Positions 47,607-57,231 of a DNA stretch of 64,000 nt are shown here, piece after piece; the stretch's first letter is position 1; each line of letters begins with the position of its first letter. Origin of the DNA: CADEFX01 sp963806735. Its GTDB lineage: Bacteria > Pseudomonadota > Alphaproteobacteria > Rhizobiales > Hyphomicrobiaceae. The notes under the pieces were generated by a model that saw only the letters and a program-made list of their open reading frames with translations, had not been told where the DNA came from and did no database searches. The DNA is taken from assembly GCA_963806735.1 (NCBI GenBank), contig CAWEBE010000001.1:62001-126000 (forward strand). The letters are read 5' to 3'. Both the position numbers and the translations under genes were made by a program.

Positions 47607-48586
47607 TTAGCGCCGCGTCGCCAGAGCCGGCGCAATGCGGTCGATACGATTGGTCCAGATGCCGCCCGAGTAAGCTGCAGGCAGTGCCTCCAGTTGGCGC
47701 GCCTCATCGATTCCGGTCGAGAAGTCTCCGCCCTGCCAGGGGCCGATGACGAAGACGTCGGTCGACACCGCGCTCATGCGCTGCAGGAAGCGGCCGTGCC
47801 AGCCCCATAGCCAGCGCGCATAGTTCAGCGGCACCAGCACGATTGTCCGCCGGCAGGTGGCTGGCACGTAGCCGGTCCAGCCGATGGCGAAATAGCCTAG
47901 CAAGCACCGTTTCAACCCGCGCCCGTGCATAGTCGCGATCCGCGGCAACTGCTGGCGCACCGCATCGACCGGCCGCTCGCCGCCGTACACGCTGAGACGG
48001 CCAAGCTGTTCGGGCGGAAGCGTGCTCAGGCGGCGGGCCAGAAGCGCGCCTTCCGCGGGATCGTTGCTCTTGATGTGAATGAGCAGGCGCTTGTCGGCAA
48101 ACTCGGTCAGCACCTCGTCGAGCGACGGCAGCAGCCCTACACCCTTGCCGCGAAAGGGGAACGAGCGGCCAGCGTCGGCCGTGTAGCCATGGCCGATGTC
48201 CAGTGCCTTGAGCTCGGCCAGGCTGTGCTCGCGCGTGCTGCCCTTGCCGTTCGTGCGGCAGTCAACGGTCCAGTCGTGAAAGACAGCGAATGCCCATCCG
48301 TTGTCGGATGCACATCCAGCTCGACAATCTCGGCGCCGAGATCGAACGCGCGACGCATGGACGGCAGGGTATTTTCTAGAAACGGATGCGCGGGAGAATG
48401 AATACGCTCGGCCGTGCACGTATCCGAATTCAGACCTTCGGTGCCGAATGTTTGGGCGAGGCCTCGGTGCGCGAGCAAAACTGGCTTGTCTGTGCGCGGG
48501 ATGCTGAACAATGCGGTGTTGTTTAGGAACACAAAAACACTTATCAACAGAAGAGCGGCTGCGGCGAGAACAAGCGGTCGTTTCAT
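47607..48586 (-). CDS. Glycerophosphodiester phosphodiesterase family protein, frameshifted
   Basis: 326 residues after repair. An N-terminal signal-anchor (LVLAAAALLLISVFVFLNN) is followed by GDPD motifs LLAHRGLAQTFG, ENTLPSMRRAFDLGAEIVELDV and, after the break, FAVFHDWTVDC. One missing base near 48288-48292 separates VHPTTDG from FAVFHDW. The protein should sit in the inner membrane facing the periplasm and hydrolyse glycerophosphodiesters. GAGG lies upstream of the ATG at 48586. It is divergent from the antiporter operon. Confidence 0.85.
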
Positions 48587-48760
48587 GCGGCATCCTCGGT
48601 GGTGCGTCGCAAACTTCTCAGCCAATCTGGCGAAAAAGCGGCGGCAGGTGGCTCTTGGTGCGCCAGCATGACACCAACGTGCACCTTGGTCGGGTAGCCA
48701 GGTTGGGCGGAGCTCAGGAGAGATGAAGGCGCAGCCGATGCGCTGGAAGGGAGTCTCAGA

Positions 48761-50467
48761 ATGCCGCATCACACCCCCCTGATCTCCACGATCGTGGTGG
48801 GCCTGGTGCTGGCGTTCATCTTCGGCGCACTCGCCAACCGCCTGCGGATTTCGCCTTTGGTGGGGTATCTGGTCGCAGGAATTCTGGTTGGACCCTTCAC
48901 ACCCGGTTTCGTCGCCGATCAGGGTCTGGCGAACGACCTCGCCGAGATCGGCGTCATCCTCCTCATGTTCGGCGTTGGGCTGCACTTCACGCTGGAGGAC
49001 CTGCTCTCGGTTAGAGCCATCGCAATCCCGGGAGCGGTGGCGCAGATCGCGAGCGCGACATTGCTCGGCATGCTCCTGGCCTATGCGCTGGGCTGGAGCT
49101 TCGGGGCGGGCCTGGTGTTTGGGCTGGCGCTGTCTGTGGCCAGCACGGTGGTGCTGCTCAAGGCGCTGCAGGAGCGGCGGCTTGTCGACACCGAGCGCGG
49201 GCGCATCGCAGTCGGCTGGCTCGTGGTGGAAGATTTCGCCATGGTGCTCACCCTCGTCATGCTGCCGGCGCTCGCTGGAGTGCTCAAAGGCAGCGGCGGG
49301 GTCAGCTTCGGGACGCTCGCCCTGCAGATTGCCCTCACGCTGGGCAAGGTGGCGGCCTTCGTAGCCTTCATGCTGCTGATCGGCAAACGGGTCATTCCCT
49401 GGGTTCTGCACTATGTTGCGCACAGCGGGTCGCGCGAGCTTTTTCGCCTGTCCGTGCTCGCCATTGCATTGGGGGTTGCCTACGGGGCGTCCACACTCTT
49501 CGACGTATCCTTCGCGCTTGGCGCATTCTTCGCCGGCATGATTCTGAGCGAGTCGGAGCTGAGCCAACGTGCAGCCAACGAATCGCTGCCCCTGCGAGAT
49601 GCCTTCGCCGTGCTGTTCTTCGTCTCGGTGGGCATGCTGTTCGACCCAGGTATCTTGGTTCGGGACCTGGGGCCGGTTCTCGTTACCGTGCTCATCATTG
49701 TTGTCGGCAAGTCGGCCGCCGCGTTTCTGATCGTCCGCCTGTTCGGACATTCGGCTTCGACTGCCCTGACCATATCCGCGAGCCTTGCGCAGATCGGCGA
49801 GTTCTCCTTCATCCTGGCGGGCCTTGGAGTGGGCCTCGCTTTGATGCCGGAGCGCGCACGCGATCTGATCCTCGCCGGCGCGCTGCTGTCGATCCTTCTC
49901 AACCCGTTGCTGTTCGCGGCACTCGACTGGTACTTGGCGAGGAACGAAGCCGCGCCGGAAGGTCCGCCCTCCAAAGTCTCGGCAGGGGGCGAACTCGGCC
50001 GAGAGCCCATCCGGGCCACGGCGCTCACCGACCACGTCGTGCTGGTCGGGCACGGGCGCGTGGGCAGTGTGGTGAGCGGCGCTCTCCGGGCGGAGAACGT
50101 GGCGCTCCTGCTGATCGAGGAGAACGAGGATGTGGCCGGGGAACAGAGACAGAGTGGATTGGAGACGATTGCAGGCAACGCGGCTGACGGCGACATTCTT
50201 CTGGCCGCCAACCTGCCTGCTGCCCGCTGTCTGCTCGTAGCCATTCCGGACGCCTTCGAGGGCGGCCAGGTCGTAGCGCAGGCTCGCTCTGCCAATCCGA
50301 ATCTGCTGATCATTGCCCGATCGCATTCGGAGGAGGAGACGGAGCATCTCATGATGCATGGTGCCAGCAAGGTCATCATGGGCGAGCACGAGATCGCCCG
50401 CGCCATGCTGGGCGATGTGTCCGCAATGCCCCGCTCAGGGGACTCACAAACGCGCCTCAGCGGATAG
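48761..50467 (+). CDS. ybaL: CPA2-family cation:proton antiporter (YbaL-like)
   Basis: 568 residues. About twelve transmembrane helices run from residue 8 to 390, including the family motif LVGYLVAGILVGPFTPGFV and GVILLMFGVGLHFTLEDLL. The Na/H exchanger core is followed by an RCK/TrkA-N domain (HVVLVGHGRVGSVVSGAL) that binds nucleotide. YbaL-type proteins exchange K+ or other cations for protons. A second antiporter gene starts 7 bases after the stop, and the glycan genes follow without a gap, so this is the first gene of a long run. Confidence 0.9.
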   Translation: MPHHTPLISTIVVGLVLAFIFGALANRLRISPLVGYLVAGILVGPFTPGFVADQGLANDLAEIGVILLMFGVGLHFTLEDLLSVRAIAIPGAVAQIASATLLGMLLAYALGWSFGAGLVFGLALSVASTVVLLKALQERRLVDTERGRIAVGWLVVEDFAMVLTLVMLPALAGVLKGSGGVSFGTLALQIALTLGKVAAFVAFMLLIGKRVIPWVLHYVAHSGSRELFRLSVLAIALGVAYGASTLFDVSFALGAFFAGMILSESELSQRAANESLPLRDAFAVLFFVSVGMLFDPGILVRDLGPVLVTVLIIVVGKSAAAFLIVRLFGHSASTALTISASLAQIGEFSFILAGLGVGLALMPERARDLILAGALLSILLNPLLFAALDWYLARNEAAPEGPPSKVSAGGELGREPIRATALTDHVVLVGHGRVGSVVSGALRAENVALLLIEENEDVAGEQRQSGLETIAGNAADGDILLAANLPAARCLLVAIPDAFEGGQVVAQARSANPNLLIIARSHSEEETEHLMMHGASKVIMGEHEIARAMLGDVSAMPRSGDSQTRLSG

Positions 50468-50474
50468 CTTGACA

Positions 50475-52274
50475 ATGGCTGCAACACCCTTCGATCCAGC
50501 CATCTTCAAGGATGCCATGATCGTCTTGGCAACGGCCGCCGTCATCGTGCCGCTCGTCAAGCGGTGGAGGGTGAGCCCGGTCCTGGCGTTCCTGCTGGCT
50601 GGTACTGTGCTGGGTCCGAAGGGTCTCGGGGCTTTTGCCGATGCAATCCCCCAACTGCACTGGATCACAGTGGCGGAGGAGAGGGGGCTCGGCATCATCG
50701 GCGAGCTCGGTGTGGTGTTTCTGCTGTTTCTGATCGGGCTCGAGCTGTCTCCGGCGCGCATGCTGACCATGCGGCGGCTGGTCTTCGGGCTCGGTACGCT
50801 GCAAGTCCTGATCTCGACCGTCCTGATCGCTCTGGTGGCGGCTGCGTTCGGCGCCAAGGCGGGCAGCGCGGTGATCATCGGCGTCAGCTTGGCATTGTCG
50901 TCGACCGCAATCATCGTGGAGGTGTTGGCCCAGCAACGGCGCTTCACCACCGCAACTGGTCGCGTGAGTTTTGCCATCCTGCTGCTGCAAGATCTCGCGG
51001 TCATGCCGCTGTTGTTTCTGGTGGCAATTCTCGGTGAAGGCCAGCACGGCTCCCTGGCCATCAACATCGCTAAAGCGTTCGGCCATGCCGGGCTGGCCGT
51101 TGCGATTATCATCGCGGCGGGATGGATCGTCATGCGGCCGCTGTTCCGGCTGGTCGCCTCGAGCGCCAGCGTGGAGCTGTTCGTGGCCGCGACGCTGCTC
51201 GTCGCCGTCGGTAGCGGGCTGCTATCGGCGGCAGCCGGCCTGTCGATGTCGATCGGCGCATTCCTGGCAGGGCTGCTGCTGGCGGAGACGGAATATCGCA
51301 AGGCCATCGAGGCAACGATCGAGCCGTTCAAAGGGCTTCTGCTCGGCGTCTTCTTCTTCACGGTCGGAATGGGGCTCGATCTCGGCTGGCTGGCGCAGAA
51401 CCTGGCGCCGGTGCTCGGCGCAACCACCGCGCTGCTGCTGGTCAAAGGGGCGGTCGTATTCGGCTTGGCCCGTCTCTTTTCCCTTTCCTGGCGCGGCTCC
51501 ATCGAGAGCGCGTTTCTGCTGGCGGCTGGTGGCGAGTTCGCCTTCATCGCCATCGGCCTCGGCATGGCCTATGGGGTCATTCAGGCGGGGATCGGCAGCT
51601 TCGCCGTCGCCATTACGACGCTCACCATGGTCCTCATCCCATTGCTCGATCGAGCGGGGCGCTGGCTTGCGAGAAGGCTCGTACCCGCCCCGCCCTTGGA
51701 GCCGTTGCTGCTGGAGATGCCGCCGGACGACATGGTGCCCAGTGCCATCGTCATCGGCCACGGGCGCGTCGGCGAGCTCGTATCGGACATGCTGACGCGT
51801 CATGGCGTGCAACACCTCGTCACCGAGCGCGATGCCAAGGTGGTAGCGGCCTGGCGCCGCCGTGGCAGGCCGATCTATTTTGGCGACGCCAAGAACCCCG
51901 AGTTCCTGAAGCGCTGCGGCATTGCCGAGGCGGAAGCGGTCATCATCACCATTCATCTGCAGCAGGAGATCGACGAGCTGGTCGGGATCGTGCGCAGTCT
52001 GCGCAGCGATATCGTCATTGTTGCGCGCGCCCGCGACGCGGAGCACGCGAGCCATCTCTATGAGCTGGGCGTGACCGATGCGGTGCCGGAGACGATCGAG
52101 GCTAGCCTACAGCTTTCGGAAGCGGCACTTGTGGGGCTAGGCGTGCCGACCGGGCCGGTGATCGCGTCCATCCATGAGAAGCGCGATGAATATCGCGTGG
52201 TGCTGCAGGCGGCGGCCGGACGCGACACGCTGGCCTTCCGGCCGAGCCAGCGCCGCCGGGCCGGGGATGGGTGA
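50475..52274 (+). CDS. KefB/KefC-like potassium:proton antiporter
   Basis: 599 residues. An N-terminal CPA2 exchanger (VSPVLAFLLAGTVLGPKGLG, GIIGELGVVFLLFLIGLELS) with about twelve helices is followed by a TrkA-N domain (SAIVIGHGRVGELVSDMLTR) with a Rossmann motif and the acidic IYFGDAKNPEFL. It is paralogous to the preceding gene, from which it is separated by 7 bases. The stop overlaps the glycosyltransferase ATG (TGATG at 52272-52276). Whether it is glutathione-gated cannot be judged here. Confidence 0.9.
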   Translation: MAATPFDPAIFKDAMIVLATAAVIVPLVKRWRVSPVLAFLLAGTVLGPKGLGAFADAIPQLHWITVAEERGLGIIGELGVVFLLFLIGLELSPARMLTMRRLVFGLGTLQVLISTVLIALVAAAFGAKAGSAVIIGVSLALSSTAIIVEVLAQQRRFTTATGRVSFAILLLQDLAVMPLLFLVAILGEGQHGSLAINIAKAFGHAGLAVAIIIAAGWIVMRPLFRLVASSASVELFVAATLLVAVGSGLLSAAAGLSMSIGAFLAGLLLAETEYRKAIEATIEPFKGLLLGVFFFTVGMGLDLGWLAQNLAPVLGATTALLLVKGAVVFGLARLFSLSWRGSIESAFLLAAGGEFAFIAIGLGMAYGVIQAGIGSFAVAITTLTMVLIPLLDRAGRWLARRLVPAPPLEPLLLEMPPDDMVPSAIVIGHGRVGELVSDMLTRHGVQHLVTERDAKVVAAWRRRGRPIYFGDAKNPEFLKRCGIAEAEAVIITIHLQQEIDELVGIVRSLRSDIVIVARARDAEHASHLYELGVTDAVPETIEASLQLSEAALVGLGVPTGPVIASIHEKRDEYRVVLQAAAGRDTLAFRPSQRRRAGDG

Positions 52275-53847
52275 TGGCGGTGCGCAAGCGCATTCTCGTT
52301 GCCTGCGAGGAGCTCATTCTCTCGGGCGGCATGCTGCGCTTCGAGCGTTTGGGTCGCGCCTTGTCGGCGGCAGAGTACGAGCTTGCCTACGTTTGCCTCG
52401 CGGATCATCCGGTCGCGCACTGGCCCTCACACTTTCCAGTGCTGAGCTTCACCGAATGCGCGGTGCAGCGGTGGGATTTCGTGATGGTGCCCGGCGCCGG
52501 CTTTAGCGACCAGACCATCGAGCGGCTGGCCCGGTTTCGAGATCCCCGCTTCGGCCGGAGAATCCAGCATGTTCTGAACGATCAGAGTATGAAGCCGCGC
52601 TTCCTTCATGTGAACCGGACCTTCCAGCCGCATCTGGTGATATTCAACAATCTGGCTTGGCCGCCGGGCACCTACACGCAGTTTCACGCTGAGCGGTTTC
52701 ACACAGTTCTGGGTGCGGTGGACATCGACCGTTTCCACCCCACCGATGAGCGGCCGCGTGAGCAGAACGGTTCGATTGTGCTGGGTGGCCTCGCCAACAA
52801 GAACGCAGAGGTTCTGGTCGATGCCTTGGCGTTGCTGCCGAACAACGTGGGTCTGAAGTTGCTGGGCAATACCGATGCGCTCCTCGATGCACGCCCTGAT
52901 GTGCGACGTATGCCGCATATCGAGCGCGTCGGCGTGCTGTTCGAGGACGAGCTGCCGAGCTTTTATCGCAACATCGACCATCGCCGTGCACACGGAGATG
53001 CGCGGCGGATGGTCGAATTTCGCCGCCGAGGCCATGGCAAGCGGTGTGCCGCTGATCTGCACGCCGCACGGGACAACGGCATTCGCCCGGGATGGGGAGA
53101 CGGCCGTGGTGCTTGGGTGAGGCCTCGCCTGCGGCGGTTGCTGCCGCTGTGGCGAAACTCATGAACAACTCGAAGCTTAGCTGTATGCGGCAAGCAGACG
53201 CTCAACGCGGTATCGAAACCTACTCTTGGCAAGCGTATGCGACGCAGTTGATGGAGGTAGCTCACGCTAGCTCATTCACACACTACACCTGCGCACCAGA
53301 GATTGGTCTATTCGGAAAGTGGACTCTCGAGCAGAGATCGAAAGGGCTAGAGCCCCTGCTATCGAAGCTGAAGGGCGCCACGGTGCTGGATCTTGGCTCG
53401 GCTGAAGGACTACTGGCGCGCACATGTCTGAAGTGTGGAGCGGCCAAGGTCGTTGGCTTGGAGGTTGACCGAGGTCGTGTGGCATTTGCCTCGAACTTGT
53501 GCCGGGAATGGGCCAATTGTCATTTCGAACAAGCGGACGTCACGGACGTTTCGCACACTCGCGAAATCCTAATGCGTCATGGGGCATACTTTGACTTTGT
53601 GTTGTATCTCGGTGTGCATCATCATCTGCCGCCGGGAGCCAGGGTCGGTGTTATCGATTTGGCCATAGAGCATGTAGCTCGAACGTTGGTTCTGCGCATG
53701 CCAGAGCGCGTCTATGAAGCCGAGTGCGTGAAGGAGAGGCTACTCCGGAGCGGGTTCAGAGAGAGTTGTGAAGCCAAACAAGATTTGGAGATGCACAGCG
53801 CGCCGGATCGCGGAACGCTGCACATCTGGCAGCGGCAAAGCGTGTGA
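52274..53847 (+). CDS. Glycosyltransferase (GT4-like) fused to a SAM methyltransferase, two frameshifts
   Basis: 523 residues after repair. Residues 1-330 form a GT-B glycosyltransferase: VACEELILSGGMLRFERLG at the N-terminus, GSIVLGGLANKNAEVLVDAL at the start of the second lobe, and the donor-site block NFAAEAMASGVPLICTPHG. From about residue 350 a class I methyltransferase follows (GATVLDLGSAEGLLA, KVVGLEVDRGRV, VLYLGVHHHLPPG). Extra bases in CC at 52978-52979 and GGG at 53115-53117 break the frame, and removing them gives one open frame through both domains. The start overlaps the antiporter stop and the end overlaps the sulfotransferase. Donor and acceptor are unknown. Confidence 0.8.
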
Positions 53848-54542
53848 CGTCCATGCAGAGGCACTTCGTATCATATCCGAAGTCGGGTCGAACTTGGGTG
53901 CGCTACATTCTGCGGCAACTGGGGATCGACAATCTGGTTGTCTTTCATCACGACGGCTTCGAGTTTAACGACGGCAAACGGCCGCCACACGATTTCGATC
54001 TTGTCAGGCGCAAGCAGACCTATGCCTGCATCGATAAAGTAATCCATTTGAGCCGACACCCTTACGACACGCTCGTGAGCCTCTATCATCAGGTAACTGG
54101 ACGGTTCGACGACTTTTTCAACTACCGAGGCGACCTGCCCGCATTCATACGGGACCCGTACTTTGGCGCCGAGCCGCTAGCTCGCTTTCAGTCCATGTGG
54201 CGAACACTCGGCAGAGAACCGAATGTATTGGTCATCACATATGAAGGGTTGCATGCCGATCTGCGGGGCGAGGTTGGTCGTGTTCTCGATTTCCTCGAGT
54301 TGCGTCCATCGCCAGAGGCAGTTGCATCGGCCGTTGCAGGCGCCTCCTTTGACCAGATGCGGGCGGTTGAAATAGCCGGGGGCCTCTCGGACGACTGGCT
54401 CCGTCTGCGCAACGATGCGCCCAAAGTACGGGAGGGACGTATGGGCAGTTATCGCGGGCTTTTGTCGGAGGGCGACCTAGCGTTTCTGGACCGCGTTTTC
54501 GCCGAGGCACCTCTTCCAGGCGCTAATAGTGGCTTTAGCTGA
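53844..54542 (+). CDS. PAPS-dependent sulfotransferase
   Basis: 232 residues. The 5'-phosphosulfate loop is YPKSGRTWVR (residues 11-20). The 3'-phosphate site is VIHLSRHPYDTLVSLYHQ with Arg71 and Ser79. The C-terminal GRMGSYRGLLSEGDLAFLD matches the family GxxGxW/K region. It transfers sulfate from PAPS to a hydroxyl, here probably of a sugar. The GTG at 53844 overlaps the preceding stop (GTGA); an ATG at 53853 is an alternative start. It ends the antiporter-glycosyltransferase run. Confidence 0.9.
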   Translation: MTSMQRHFVSYPKSGRTWVRYILRQLGIDNLVVFHHDGFEFNDGKRPPHDFDLVRRKQTYACIDKVIHLSRHPYDTLVSLYHQVTGRFDDFFNYRGDLPAFIRDPYFGAEPLARFQSMWRTLGREPNVLVITYEGLHADLRGEVGRVLDFLELRPSPEAVASAVAGASFDQMRAVEIAGGLSDDWLRLRNDAPKVREGRMGSYRGLLSEGDLAFLDRVFAEAPLPGANSGFS

Positions 54543-54581
54543 TCGTATTCGCAACTGGCAGATACCGAATAACCTTGAACT

Positions 54582-54893
54582 TTGCGTCCCCGGCCATCGG
54601 CCACGGGGCGACGCCACGTCGCCGCCGGACGCGCACCGGCCCGCCAGGCCCTCTACATGCTCGCGACCGTCGCCATTCGCCACAACGCCCATCTGAAGGC
54701 CCTGTTCGATCGCCTGATCGCCAGAGGCAGACCCTTCAAGGCGGCGATCACCGCCGTCATGCGCAAGCTGCTCGTCATCCTCAATGCCGTCGTCGCCAGC
54801 GGTCGACCCTGCCACATGGCGGGCGCCGCCCGTGAAACCATCCAATCATGTCCGAAACCCGCCTTGACAAAACAGACGGTAGATCCCGGATAG
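54582..54893 (+). mobile_element. IS110-family transposase remnant (C-terminal fragment)
   Basis: The frame encodes RQALYMLATVAIRHNAHLKA followed by LIARGRPFKAAITAVMRKLL and VILNAVV. This matches the conserved C-terminal Transposase_20 region of IS110/IS1111 transposases (ALYM...IRxNxxLKxxxxRL...GKPxKxAxxAxMRKLLxxLNA). No N-terminal DEDD domain or intact ends are visible. The remnant lies between the sulfotransferase and Wzt genes, within about 440 bases that hold no other gene. It suggests past insertion or rearrangement at this locus. Confidence 0.8.
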
Positions 54894-54982
54894 CGCGCGT
54901 CGTGCCGAAGGCGCGCAACGAAAAAGCTAGCGTGGCTTCCGGGAACGCAGTGGAGGGGTGGTTCTACGTCAATCGAAAGACT

Positions 54983-56371
54983 TTAGCCGCGCGCCCGTCC
55001 CTGCATTGCAGTCAGATCCAGAATCTGCGGCTGAATTTGCAAGTCTACCAGTCCCGCAGCAATCGGTTCCCCGTCATCGATGACCCGGAACATGGCCGCG
55101 TCCATCACCCGGTGCAGATAGCGCTCGTCCCCTCCTGCAGCGCCTCGCACACCAGCGTTCGTGAAATACACTCCAGCGTTCAGCCAGCACTCGAACCGGA
55201 ATTGCATGCCGACCCGCGACCCACTCGTGATTTGCCGGACGAGATAACTCTGACTTCTGCGAGTCGTGGCACCGGCAATTTCTACACCGCTTGCCGTTCT
55301 TATAGACATGCCGAAGCCGACATTTGTCGCGTCGCTGTCGAAGGTCACGTCATAAGCATAGACGTAGCGGCGGCCTTTCGTCAGGACGTTGACCGGCACT
55401 CCACGTTCGGTGAGCAGGCGGCAATCGGTGATCCTGCAGCCATCTTCTCTATAGCTGACCGTGGATTGAGGCGTCAGCGAGGGGTCGAAGGTCGCGTTGG
55501 CATCGGTCAGCGGCGTAGCTCCTATCGGAGCATCGTCATGGACGGATGGGACCAGGGACGAGTTGGTCTGTTGGATTTGAGTCTTGAGAAGGTCTGCGTG
55601 ATTGGCGCTGGCGTTCATCAGCCTCTGATATTGCCCCGTCACCATCTTCGGCCGGCCCTCGAGCAAGAGTTCCCCGCCGTCGATGAGCAGCGCGCGCGAG
55701 CAGAGTTGCACGATGGTCTGCGCTGCGTGGCTCACGAACAGGATGGTGCCGCCCTTAGCCTGGATCTCCTCGATGCGCGCGAAGCATTTGCGCTGGAAGG
55801 CCTCGTCGCCCACCGCCAGCGCCTCGTCCACCACCAGGATGTCCGGGTCGACGTTGATGGCGGTGGCGAAGGCCAGCCGCACATACATGCCGCTGGAATA
55901 AGTCTTGACCGGCTGGTCGATGAACTCGCCGATGTCAGCGAAGCGGGCGATGGCCTCGAAACGCTGATCGATCTCCGACCTGGCGAGACCGAGGATCGCC
56001 GCGTTCAGATAAACGTTCTCGCGGCCCGTATACTCGGCGTTGAAGCCCGCGCCGAGCTCGAGCAGGGCGGCAATGCGGCCGTTGACCTCGACCGAGCCGC
56101 TCGACGGCTGCAGCGTGCCGCAGATGATCTGTAAGAGGGTCGACTTGCCCGAGCCGTTGCGGCCGATGATGCCGACGGTCTCGCCGCGCCGCACCTCGAA
56201 CGACACTCCGTTCAGCGCCGCGAAGTCGCGATAGTACTTGGCGGGTGTGCGGCCGGCGAGGCGCTGCAGGCGCGGCACGATCGACTGCTTCAGCCGGTCC
56301 TCTGGACGCGCGTAGAGGAAATAGTGCTTGGAGACGTCGCGGACGCGAATGGCGATGCCGTCAGAGGACAT
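54983..56371 (-). CDS. wzt: Wzt-type polysaccharide ABC transporter ATPase with glycan-binding C-terminus
   Basis: 462 residues. ATPase domain: Walker A GRNGSGKST (residues 70-78), LLELGAGFNAEYTGREN, signature YSSGM near 158-162, Walker B ILVVDE near 177-182. An extension of about 170 residues (290-462) is strand-rich, with VYAYDVTFDSDATNVGFGMS and RFECWLNAGVYFTNAGV, as in the Wzt C-terminal domain that recognises a modified glycan end. It powers export of a lipid-linked polysaccharide. Its start overlaps the permease gene by 11 bases. Confidence 0.92.
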   Translation of the reverse strand: MSSDGIAIRVRDVSKHYFLYARPEDRLKQSIVPRLQRLAGRTPAKYYRDFAALNGVSFEVRRGETVGIIGRNGSGKSTLLQIICGTLQPSSGSVEVNGRIAALLELGAGFNAEYTGRENVYLNAAILGLARSEIDQRFEAIARFADIGEFIDQPVKTYSSGMYVRLAFATAINVDPDILVVDEALAVGDEAFQRKCFARIEEIQAKGGTILFVSHAAQTIVQLCSRALLIDGGELLLEGRPKMVTGQYQRLMNASANHADLLKTQIQQTNSSLVPSVHDDAPIGATPLTDANATFDPSLTPQSTVSYREDGCRITDCRLLTERGVPVNVLTKGRRYVYAYDVTFDSDATNVGFGMSIRTASGVEIAGATTRRSQSYLVRQITSGSRVGMQFRFECWLNAGVYFTNAGVRGAAGGDERYLHRVMDAAMFRVIDDGEPIAAGLVDLQIQPQILDLTAMQGRARG

Positions 56372-57182
56372 CAGCGAAGCCCTTGCGTGTCGCCTGGAAC
56401 CAGAAAAAGCCCGTTACCGCGATGACGAGGCCAACGATGCCGTAGAGGGCGAGCGCTGCGAAGTCCGGCAGATTGCCCCAGATCAGGACTTCGCGCGCCT
56501 GCTCGATCGGCAAGGTCAGCGGGTTCAGCACGAGCCATGGCCTGATCCACTCCGGCAGGGCGGAGGAGGGGAAGAACGTCGGCGACAGGAACATGAGCGC
56601 GGTGACCGCGGTGCCGAGAATCTGCGCGATGTCGCGCAGATAGACACCAAGGGAGGCGAAGAGCCAGCCGAGTCCCAGAATGACCAGGAGGAACGGCGCC
56701 AGCACGATCGGCAGAAGCATTGCGGTGGGCGGAATATGCCCCATGATGCAAAGCATGAAGGCGAACAGGGCCACCAGACTGACCGACAGATGAAACAGGG
56801 CGGAGCCGACGGCTACGACAGGGAGGATCTCCAGCGGAAAGACGACTTTCTTGACGTAGTTGACATTCGACAGCACCAGCGTGGGTGCGCGCGTGACCAC
56901 CTCGGAGAACAGGTGGAAGATGATGAGGCCGACAAAAAGGATGATTGCGAAGCCGGCCATGCCTGCTTGGTCGTTGCCGCCGTTCCAGCGCGTGCCGAGG
57001 ATCGAGCCAAAGACGAAACTGTAGATGGCCAGCATGCAAAGCGGCGTCACCAGCGACCACAGGACGCCGAGCATCGAGCCGCGGTAGCGGCTCGTGATGT
57101 CGCGCGCAATCAAGCTGCGGATCAGTGAGAGGCGTGGCCCGAGGCGCGTCAGAGCGGCTAGCGGGCCCGCAGCTGGAGGCAT
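56361..57182 (-). CDS. wzm: Wzm-type polysaccharide ABC transporter permease
   Basis: 273 residues, ABC-2 family with six hydrophobic segments. The N-terminal amphipathic start LIRSLIARDITSRYRGSMLG is typical of Wzm/KpsM. FGSILGTRW and the helices AGFAIILFVGLIIFHLF and GLVIAVTGFFWFQATRKGF follow. I chose the ATG at 57182 (MPPAAGPLAALTRLG). It forms the export channel with Wzt, with overlapping genes. The polysaccharide deacetylase gene lies 49 bases upstream on the same strand. Confidence 0.92.
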   Translation of the reverse strand: MPPAAGPLAALTRLGPRLSLIRSLIARDITSRYRGSMLGVLWSLVTPLCMLAIYSFVFGSILGTRWNGGNDQAGMAGFAIILFVGLIIFHLFSEVVTRAPTLVLSNVNYVKKVVFPLEILPVVAVGSALFHLSVSLVALFAFMLCIMGHIPPTAMLLPIVLAPFLLVILGLGWLFASLGVYLRDIAQILGTAVTALMFLSPTFFPSSALPEWIRPWLVLNPLTLPIEQAREVLIWGNLPDFAALALYGIVGLVIAVTGFFWFQATRKGFADVL

Positions 57183-57231
57183 GCTGTCCAATCGTCCCCT
57201 CCGGCGATCAGGTTTGTCGAGGGCCGTCGTA

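Noticed and set aside
48137..50389. 750-residue antisense open frame
   Set aside because: Only its last part encodes the GDPD N-terminus; the rest is antisense to ybaL, with His/Gln/Asp-rich composition typical of reverse-complement shadows in GC-rich DNA.
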